Under the pieces are notes generated by a model. It saw only the letters and a list, made by a program, of their open reading frames with translations, did not search any database and was not told the DNA's origin. The position numbers and the translations under genes were made by a program. From contig CAVWQE010000010.1 of the NCBI GenBank assembly GCA_963757135.1, forward strand, positions 248,001 to 312,000: DNA of 64,000 bases. The letters are read 5' to 3'. Numbering within the stretch: the stretch's first letter is position 1; the number at the start of each line of letters is the position of its first letter. Shown here one piece after another: positions 57,455 through 64,000 of the stretch. Source of the stretch: Gp1-AA145 sp963757135 (GTDB lineage: Bacteria > Acidobacteriota > Terriglobia > Terriglobales > Acidobacteriaceae).

Positions 57455-59395
57455 TCAGCGCGCGCTCGCAGTTTCGGGCGCGGCTTTCGTTTCACTTCCA
57501 GAGAATGTCTGCCAGCCTCGGCGTGAGAGGTCCCAAAAGATCAGATAACCGGAAATTCCCGCCATCGCCAGCAGCAGCAAGCCCCAGGTCCACTCGCCAA
57601 AAATGATTTTGCCAATTCCGAAAAGACATCCATAAACCAGTAACACCCCCATCAGCCAGTTGAAGGCATTGCCGGCCACGTCGCGAACCTCGGGCAATTC
57701 TGGGACTAACTTGGCGACACCCTTCCAACCGTAAACGGTCGGATGTACCCGGCGATAAAAAGTGGTCAGCGTGGTTTCCGATTCCGCTGGAGTTAAAAAT
57801 GTGACGGCGAGCCAGGCCACCGTTGCGACAGCTCCAGTGATCAGGCTTCGCTTCGCATAGATAACGGCGTCACTGCCCGCGAATGAAACTTCCCTCAAAC
57901 CGAAGGTCACAACGGCGGCAGCGATCATCGCCGAGATTTCGCTCCAGGCGTTAATGCGCGACCAGTACCAGCGCAGAATGTAGACTGCGCCGGTTCCAAA
58001 TCCGACCTCCAGTACCAGTCCCCAACCTGCGCCGATCGATGAGAGTTGCGATGCTGTATAGCCGCTGACCAGTACCAACAGAACGGTGAAGAGGCGGCTC
58101 ATCATGACGTAATGTTGCTCGGGCTTGTCCCGCACCATAAAACGCTTATAGAGATCGTTTACCAGATACGAGCAACCCCAGTTCAACTGCGTGCCGACAG
58201 TGGACATGAAAGCCGCGAGAAACGCTGCCACCATCAGCCCGCGTAAAGCAGGAGGCAGATAGTCGCGAAGAACCATTACGTATCCCTGCTCCGGATTCTG
58301 TGCGAACGCCGCGCTGGGATGAATGCCGCCATTCGGCGAATAGACCGCAATCGCTACCAGAGCAGTAACGATCCACGGCCACGGACGCAATGCATAGTGA
58401 GCAACGTTGAACCACAAAGTGGCGCCGAGAGAATTCTTTTCATCTTTTGCGCTGAACATGCGCTGCGCGACGTAACCACCGCCACCCGGCTCCGCGCCCG
58501 GATACCACGCCAGCCACCATTGCATTCCCAGATAAACAACAAATGTCAGGACGGGAAGCGTCCACAGTGCCTCTCCGGTGAGCCCAAAGTGGAAGTCAGG
58601 CAGGAATGCAGTCGGATCCGACGTCGTCACGCCGGTGGCGCGAACGTTGTTCTGAATGGTCTGCAAATGCATTTCGAGTCCATGCATGCCACCCAATTTC
58701 GCTACTGCGACCCAGGCAAGCACGATGATCATCGCCATTTTCAGCGCAAACTGAAACAAGTCAGTCACCAGCACACCCCACAAGCCGCCGATGAATGTGT
58801 AAAGTCCAGTGAAGGGAATCAAAATAAATACGCAAATTGCCAGGGCCGTATTCTGCGGATCGCCCAATACGTATTGGTGTGTGTGTCCGAAAAGGCCAAT
58901 ATCGAGGACGCGCCCTTGCGCAATCGCGGGACCCAGCAGCACCGTGATGATGCTCACCATGGCCTTCGTGACCCACCCCAGAATGAAGCAGTTCATGAAC
59001 AGCCCGAGATAGACCGCTTTGAATCCGCGTAAGAACGCCGCCGGTTTGCCGCCGTAGCGCAGCTCTACGAATTGCACGTCAGTGAGGATTTCTGCCCGGC
59101 GCCAGTAGCGCGCGAAGAAAAACACCGTCAGCATTCCCCCGACGCAGAAGGCCCACCAGATCCAGTTTCCCGCGATCCCTTGCTTTGCGACCACCCCGCA
59201 CACGAACAGCGGGGTGTCGGCGGCAAACGTCGTTGCGACCATCGAAGTTCCGGCCAGCCACCATGAAACGTCTCTGCCCGATACGAAAAATTCCTCGGTA
59301 TTTCCGCTGGCACGCCGGCGGTAGTAAATCCCGATCGCCAAATTTACGAGTAGATATCCGACGATGACCAGCCAGTCGGTCGAGGTGAGAGGCAT
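57455..59395 (-). CDS. Sodium:solute symporter (SSS family)
   Basis: This is a 646-residue membrane protein with 13 or more hydrophobic spans. It begins with the SSS hallmark (DWLVIVGYLLVNLAIGIYY, then FFVSGRDVSWWLAGTSM) and has the sodium-site region ADTPLFVCG. It is longer than many members, with extra C-terminal spans. ATG at 59,395 follows GGAGGAACA. It is 66 bp downstream of the GntR gene on the same strand and probably shares its operator. It likely imports a sugar across the inner membrane. Confidence 0.9.
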   Translation of the reverse strand: MPLTSTDWLVIVGYLLVNLAIGIYYRRRASGNTEEFFVSGRDVSWWLAGTSMVATTFAADTPLFVCGVVAKQGIAGNWIWWAFCVGGMLTVFFFARYWRRAEILTDVQFVELRYGGKPAAFLRGFKAVYLGLFMNCFILGWVTKAMVSIITVLLGPAIAQGRVLDIGLFGHTHQYVLGDPQNTALAICVFILIPFTGLYTFIGGLWGVLVTDLFQFALKMAMIIVLAWVAVAKLGGMHGLEMHLQTIQNNVRATGVTTSDPTAFLPDFHFGLTGEALWTLPVLTFVVYLGMQWWLAWYPGAEPGGGGYVAQRMFSAKDEKNSLGATLWFNVAHYALRPWPWIVTALVAIAVYSPNGGIHPSAAFAQNPEQGYVMVLRDYLPPALRGLMVAAFLAAFMSTVGTQLNWGCSYLVNDLYKRFMVRDKPEQHYVMMSRLFTVLLVLVSGYTASQLSSIGAGWGLVLEVGFGTGAVYILRWYWSRINAWSEISAMIAAAVVTFGLREVSFAGSDAVIYAKRSLITGAVATVAWLAVTFLTPAESETTLTTFYRRVHPTVYGWKGVAKLVPELPEVRDVAGNAFNWLMGVLLVYGCLFGIGKIIFGEWTWGLLLLAMAGISGYLIFWDLSRRGWQTFSGSETKAAPETASAR

Positions 59396-59461
59396 TGTTC
59401 CTCCGGTTAAACTTCGAGTCTGCGAACTTGCGGCCGTGAGTTCGCAATTCGGCCTGGAATC

Positions 59462-60184
59462 TCAGCGGAAGCGGCGTATGAAAAGCGAGTGCCGTTCTGC
59501 GCGATAGAAACCCACAACGTAAATCACAGGCTTGGCATTCGATGAATAAATGACTTGGCGGATGCGCATGACCGGGGCGCCGCGCGGCACCTGAAGCATT
59601 TGCGCGACCCGCGACTCGGCCGCGGTCGCATCCACTTCTTCATCAGCGTAAGTCAGTTGCACTTCGTAGTCACGCTCGAGAGTCGAGAATAGCGAGCCAC
59701 GCGCCAGCGGTTCAAGCACCAATCGTGGAAATTTGTCAGCGGGAAGATAACAGGTCTCGAGCGCAAACGGTTCGTCAGAGGTATGCCGCAGGCGCTCAAT
59801 CTTGATCATCTTGGTCGTTGCCGGAAGCATGAGGCGAGCGGCAATTTCATCTTCGCCATCGATCACCTTCGAAGTAATAACCTTCGAAGCCGCCGCCAGT
59901 CCGCGGCTGGCCATCTGCTCCGTGTAGCTCATAAGCTTATTAAAATGAATTCGCGGAGGCGCTACAAAGGTTCCGGCGCCGCGGCGTCGCTCGACCACTC
60001 CTTCCTGCTCCAGTCCCGCCAACGCATGTCGCGCGGTCATCAGGCTGACACTGTGCAGACGCGCCAGCTCTCTTTCGGAAGCCACTGAGTCCCCGGGTTT
60101 TAGCTCCCCATTACTGATGCGGCCACGAATGGCGGTCTGAATTCTTTGGTAGGCTGGAAGGCCGTTATGACCGTTAGACGGCAT
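59462..60184 (-). CDS. GntR/HutC-family transcriptional regulator
   Basis: This is a 240-residue regulator. The N-terminal winged helix (PAYQRIQTAIRGRI, ERELARLHSVSLMTARHAL, GAGTFVAPP) binds DNA, and the C-terminal UTRA domain (from ~95) binds an effector, often a sugar phosphate such as GlcNAc-6-P in NagR/DasR relatives. ATG at 60,184 follows GAGGAAG. It is transcribed towards the symporter gene, and its own upstream region carries operator copy 3, so autoregulation is likely. It is the obvious candidate to bind all four GCTATATAGC sites. Confidence 0.92.
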   Translation of the reverse strand: MPSNGHNGLPAYQRIQTAIRGRISNGELKPGDSVASERELARLHSVSLMTARHALAGLEQEGVVERRRGAGTFVAPPRIHFNKLMSYTEQMASRGLAAASKVITSKVIDGEDEIAARLMLPATTKMIKIERLRHTSDEPFALETCYLPADKFPRLVLEPLARGSLFSTLERDYEVQLTYADEEVDATAAESRVAQMLQVPRGAPVMRIRQVIYSSNAKPVIYVVGFYRAERHSLFIRRFR

Positions 60185-60243
60185 CGTTGGTTATCTTCCT
60201 CGAGGCCGTAAGTTCCAAAATACAGAGCTCTGCGAAACTGTCT

Positions 60244-60253
60244 GCTATATAGC
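60244..60253. promoter_or_regulatory. Operator copy 3, GCTATATAGC, upstream of the GntR gene
   Basis: On the minus strand the TATATA inside the palindrome can act as the -10 element for the GntR-symporter operon, with TTTACT 17 bp upstream as a weak -35. The start would lie about 55-60 bp before the GntR ATG. Binding would give autorepression. Confidence 0.65.
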
Positions 60254-60524
60254 GAATATTCGTGTAAAAGTAAAGCCACATCTGCATTCAGCGTTCGAAA
60301 ATCGGACAAATTGACTTACGCAGAGGCATACGAAGCGGGATGCAATATCGTTCTCCTGTGGACTCTGAGTGCAATACCGAAAGCCCCTTCAAAACCTGAA
60401 AGTTACGCCACGGTGCACTATATCGATAACGCCCGTCACCCGGCTGCCAACCCCTCCCGAAACCGTTATAGAGCACTTTTTTATGGGGTTAATTGTAATT
60501 TTTGGTTCTTTTTTCATTTTTTGC

Positions 60525-60554
60525 TTGACGGTCTTCGCTGGGCTGCTATATAGC
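60525..60554 (+). promoter_or_regulatory. Promoter with operator copy 4 for the TonB receptor gene
   Basis: The -35 element is TTGACG (60,525-60,530), the spacer 16 bp, and the -10 element TATATA (60,547-60,552) inside GCTATATAGC (60,545-60,554). The start would be near 60,560, leaving a leader of about 60 nt before the receptor ATG. This is the best-formed promoter of the four sites. The rest of 60,185-60,620 has no gene. Confidence 0.7.
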
Positions 60555-60620
60555 ATTGCACATCCGAAATTGTGGGCACCAAATTTTACGGACACCAAAG
60601 AGTTCTCCCGGAGGTTTCAG

Positions 60621-61673
60621 ATGAGCACACGCAGACTGCTGGCGATGGCCGTTTTGCTATGCGTGGCTGGCGCTCTATTGCTAGCCAATACCGCATGGGC
60701 ACAGGAAGTGACAGCATCAATTGTCGGAACCATTACCGACCCCAGCGGTTCCGCGATCAAAGGCGCGAGTGTGACCGCGACCTCCACAGAACGCGGCACG
60801 GTGTGGACGGCCGAGACGAACGATACAGGGGCTTATACTCTCACTCGCTTGCCCGTGGGAAATTACAAGGTAAAGGTCGAGGCGCAAGGTTTTCAAACCT
60901 CGCTGTATCCGGCTTTCACCCTCGTGCTCAATCAAACTGCGCGTGTTGACGTTGCGATGAAAGTCGGCCAGGTCAGCGAGACCGTCGAAGTGACCGGGGA
61001 GGCACCGGTGTTGAAAACGGAGGCGACGCAGGTTGACACGATTATCAATGCAGCGACCAATGACAACCTCCCGCTAGCCGCGCGCAATTACGTCCAACTT
61101 ACTCTGCTTTCCCCCGGAGCGGTAACAACGAATCCGAAGGGCTTCAGCACCGGCAACAACACAGCAGACTTCAGTTCGGCGCGTCCTCTGATCAATGGCA
61201 ACCGCGAGCAAGCAAATAATTTCCTGCTCGACGGCATGGACAATAACCAGGTTTCGGACAACTTGCTCGGCTACACGCCGGCGCCAGATGCGATCGAGGA
61301 ATTCAATCTAATCACCAGCAATGCACCGGCTGAATTCGGCAATTTCGAAGGCGGGATTGTCAGTGCAACGATCAAGTCAGGAACTAACAGCTTTCATGGC
61401 GATGTTTGGGAGTACTTCCGGAACGACAAGCTCAATGCGAACAGCTGGTCGAACAATCTCCACGTTGATCAAGCGACAGGGGCGTGGGATCCGTTGCCGA
61501 AAGCAAAAGTGCGGTGGAATATGTTCGGAGGGACCTTTGGCGGTCCAATCATCAAGAACAAGCTTTTCTTTTTTGCTGATTATCAGGGCCAGCGTTTTAC
61601 TATTCCTAGCTCGGCGGGTGCAAACACCGTCTTTACAGCCGCGGAACGCACTGGAGATTTCGGCGATCTTTGA
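60621..61673 (+). CDS. Oar-type TonB-dependent receptor, N-terminal part (frameshifted gene)
   Basis: These 350 codons include a signal peptide (to TAWAQ), a carboxypeptidase-regulatory-like beta repeat (IVGTITDPSGSAIKGA through GAYTLTRLPVGNYKV), a plug-like region (LLDGMDNNQ, YTPAPDAIEEFNLITS) and the first barrel strands (GGPIIKNKLFFFADYQGQR). ATG at 60,621 has CGGAGG 7 nt upstream. The frame stops right after GDFGDL at a run of three T (61,669-61,671); adding one T restores LTRDGGSLQEY in the next frame. It is probably an outer-membrane uptake receptor of the amino-sugar regulon. Confidence 0.87.
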   Translation: MSTRRLLAMAVLLCVAGALLLANTAWAQEVTASIVGTITDPSGSAIKGASVTATSTERGTVWTAETNDTGAYTLTRLPVGNYKVKVEAQGFQTSLYPAFTLVLNQTARVDVAMKVGQVSETVEVTGEAPVLKTEATQVDTIINAATNDNLPLAARNYVQLTLLSPGAVTTNPKGFSTGNNTADFSSARPLINGNREQANNFLLDGMDNNQVSDNLLGYTPAPDAIEEFNLITSNAPAEFGNFEGGIVSATIKSGTNSFHGDVWEYFRNDKLNANSWSNNLHVDQATGAWDPLPKAKVRWNMFGGTFGGPIIKNKLFFFADYQGQRFTIPSSAGANTVFTAAERTGDFGDL

Positions 61674-61844
61674 CTCGAGACGGCGGTTCACTGCAGGAAT
61701 ATGCAACCCAACGCCACGCTACTGCGAACTTGAAGTCCGTGCAGTTGTACAATCCGTGCGCATCGTTTACAGCGCCGTGCACGCCTACTTCCAGCCCCGC
61801 AGGCACTCGCCAGCCGTTTCTGCAATAACCAAATTCCGGGCGTC

Positions 61845-62930
61845 ATGATCAGTCCGGTAGCCAGCGCGTTGTTTGCTTCCAATCTGTACCCCACTGCGAC
61901 CGGCAATGGGATACAAAACAATGCTGTTAACGTCACCGCTTCCGCTTTTAACGTGAACCAGGGGGACCTGAAGCTCGATTACAAGGCCACCCAAAAAGAC
62001 AATATTTCTTATCGTTTCACGAGAGAGTATCAGGAGAACCCGGGCACGAACTCGCAGGTGCTGTTGTCAAACTCTTTGTCCTCGACCCCCATTTACAACA
62101 CGGTTGGCGACTGGACGCGAACGATCACCAGCAACCTTGTGAATGATGCCCGCATCGGTTGGAGCCACGTTACCGTGAATACCGGCAGCGCCTGGGATTC
62201 CAGTGTGGGACAATTTGGCAATACCCTCGGAATCGGAAACGGTAACCCTGCAAATCTCGATGGATTGTTAGGCCTGAACTTTACGAGGACAAACATTAGC
62301 AATCTTGGAACTCAGGAAAGCACCGCCAGCTTTGACGACCACGTTTGGCAGTTCGAAGATAGCTTGTCCTGGACCCGCGGACGGCACAACCTCAAATTTG
62401 GGGGCCAAGTTTGGCGCAATATCATCAAGACCTTCTACGCTGGCAACAATGGCCAGCTAGGGCATATGGATTTCGATGGCCGCTTTACAGAATCGTCGAG
62501 TTCAGGTGCCAACACTGGCGATGGCGGCGCCGATTTTGTTTTGGGTCTCCCATTTCAGTATGGCCGTGGTGTTAGCACGGGCAAGACTTGGGAACAAAGC
62601 AGCAACGTCATCGGCATCTATGCCCAGGACAACTGGCGCGTGACAGATCGTTTAACCTTGAATCTTGGGCTGCGCTACGATGCGCATACGCCGTGGGTTG
62701 AAACTCATAATCAGCAGGCAAATTACAATTTCGCAACGGGCAACATCGATCTTGGCTGGCCAGAATGGAGCCAGTCGTGCTCTTTACAAAGGCTTCTACG
62801 GTGGCAGAGACTTCCAACCGCGTATCGGTTTTGCTTGGACTCCGGAAATGCTCGGTGGCAAAACCGTCGTCCGTGGCGCCTTCACCAGTCTCGTCATATC
62901 TGGAAGGTACCGGCACAAACCTCCGCCTGA
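61845..62930 (+). pseudogene. TonB receptor, middle fragment
   Basis: Barrel strands of the same receptor continue here (DNISYRFTREYQENPG, HNLKFGGQVWRN, GIYAQDNWRVTDRLTLNLGLRYD). The true join upstream is near 61,826-61,828, where an in-frame TAA follows PFLQ. The meaningful sequence ends near 62,755, where one extra base shifts the frame; from about 62,757 to 62,889 it continues in another frame as AGQNGASRALYKGFYGG and further. Confidence 0.75.
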
Positions 62931-64000
62931 CATTAAACCCGCCGTTTACTCCGGCGGAAATCAACAAAGTTTATAACAGTTCCCAACTACCCGGAACAGA
63001 CACAACCGACGGTATTGTAGGTTCGGCGGCAGCGGCGCCCTGCGACGCACCTGCCTATCTTTGCTACGTGAATACTCTTTTGCGGGTGTGGGATCCCAAC
63101 GTGCAGCCCGCGATTGCTGAGCAGTGGAACTTTACAATTCAGCACCAGTTGACACGCGACACAACTGTCCAGATCGGATATGTGGGCCAGAAGGGTACGC
63201 ACTTGATGGTGCCTTTTGACTACGCGCAGCGAGTGTCGCTTCCCAATTCCGCTTGCAGCACGCCACCGTGTAGTGCCGCGAGTCCGTTGTTTTCCCAGAA
63301 CACCGCGCTGTATGACGCGCTGGGCGGCGGCGGCCCCGGTGCGACAGTTTCGGGTACGAGATCGAATGGCAACATGGAGTACAACTCCCTGCAGGCTGTG
63401 CTTCAGAAACAGATGACCCACGGTTTGCAGTATCAAGTCTCCTACACGTTCTCCAAGTGCATGTCTGACAGTACTGGGTATTACGGTGCTTGGGATAATG
63501 CTCTTAGCGCATCGGCATACTGGCAGAACATCTATGATCCCAGAGCGGAATGGGCGCCGTGTTATTACGACGCTACACACGTTATATCCGCTTATGCGAT
63601 TTATGACCTTCCATTTGGCCGTGGCAGGACATTCGGCCACGATATGAACAAGGCCGTCGATGCCGTGGTTGGCGGATGGCAGGTTAGCCCTCTCGTGTCG
63701 TTCCGCACCGGTTGGCCATTGCCCGTCTTTGGTGGCCAGGATAATACTGGTACCTTCTCACGCGGCTTTAGGCCAGACTGCAACTCACTTCCGTCGATCA
63801 CGAATACGGGGATCCCTGGAGTAGGTACTCAGTGGTTCACCAACAATGGAAACTTTACTCAACCTGCACAAGGGAGTTTCGGAAACTGTGCACCTCAGCT
63901 CGGTGGCTTACGTGGGCCACATTACGCAGATCTGGACTTCAGCCTGCACAAGGACTTTCAGATGACGGAGCGATTCAAGCTTCAATTCCGTACTGACTTC
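62891..64000 (+). CDS. TonB receptor, C-terminal part, open at window edge
   Basis: This 370-codon open frame has no start or stop of its own and runs out of the window. It has typical outer-membrane features of the Oar-like receptors: WDPNVQPAIAEQWNFTIQHQ, YNSLQAVLQKQ, YQVSYTFSKCMSD and FGRGRTFGHDMN. It joins the previous segment by removing one base near 62,890. The C-terminal end of the protein is outside the window. Confidence 0.8.

Overview
The window (about 58% G+C by eye, dense genes, no rRNA, tRNA or CRISPR array seen) looks like a chromosome segment of an Acidobacteriota member. The pointers are an Oar-type TonB-dependent receptor with an N-terminal carboxypeptidase-regulatory repeat, a pro-kumamolisin S53 peptidase with an Ig-like tail, and an EAL-HDOD protein. 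This placement is an inference from gene content.

Positions 1-42,657 are one large non-ribosomal peptide synthetase (NRPS) locus, cut by the left window edge. Minus-strand NRPS genes, in transcription order from the right: C-FkbH-T-C (42,657-38,472) running into A(Ala-like)-T-C-A(Thr, with an inserted N-methyltransferase)-T-C (38,496-30,670); an FkbH relative lacking its HAD core (30,670-29,483); A(Gly-like)-T-TE (26,663-23,922); I-A(Asp/Asn-like)-T (18,214-15,026); a Wzm/Wzt-type ABC exporter (14,789-12,649); I-A(Asp/Asn-like)-T-C (12,623-7,984, frameshifted); a SyrP/TauD-type dioxygenase (7,652-6,597); I-A(Asp/Asn-like)-T (6,512-3,282); and C-A(Gly-like)-T (3,183 to beyond the edge). 'I' marks a condensation-like domain that has lost the HHxxxDG motif, as in the interface domains that accompany aspartyl beta-hydroxylases. 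Two plus-strand groups sit inside the locus: C / ACP / SDR / metallo-beta-lactamase-fold hydrolase / KAS III / AMP-ligase (18,396-23,906), which looks like an acyl-starter or side-chain cassette, and an FkbH-T loading protein (27,410-29,452).

Read together, the locus should make an acylated or glyceryl-primed peptide containing Ala, N-methyl-Thr, Gly and up to three beta-hydroxy-Asp residues, exported by the ABC pair. Multiple beta-hydroxy-Asp suggests a metal-binding product. The two competing readings are a siderophore and a calcium-dependent acidic lipopeptide. No siderophore receptor, MbtH or phosphopantetheinyl transferase is visible in the window.

Positions 43,000-56,034 hold ordinary genes: a GT2 glycosyltransferase, S53 peptidase, EAL-HDOD protein, CtpA-type protease, glutaredoxin-like protein, SDR, PagL-like lipid A deacylase, a FitAB/VapBC toxin-antitoxin pair beside a truncated transposase, an ABC-2 transporter, and two small exported or anchored proteins.

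Positions 56,100-64,000 form a probable amino-sugar regulon: a GlmS-like SIS isomerase/deaminase, a sodium:solute symporter, a HutC-type GntR regulator and a TonB receptor. They are tied together by four copies of the perfect palindrome GCTATATAGC, of which at least two overlay the -10 box. Both the NRPS genes and the TonB receptor gene carry several single-base frameshifts. These may be sequencing or assembly errors, or true decay.
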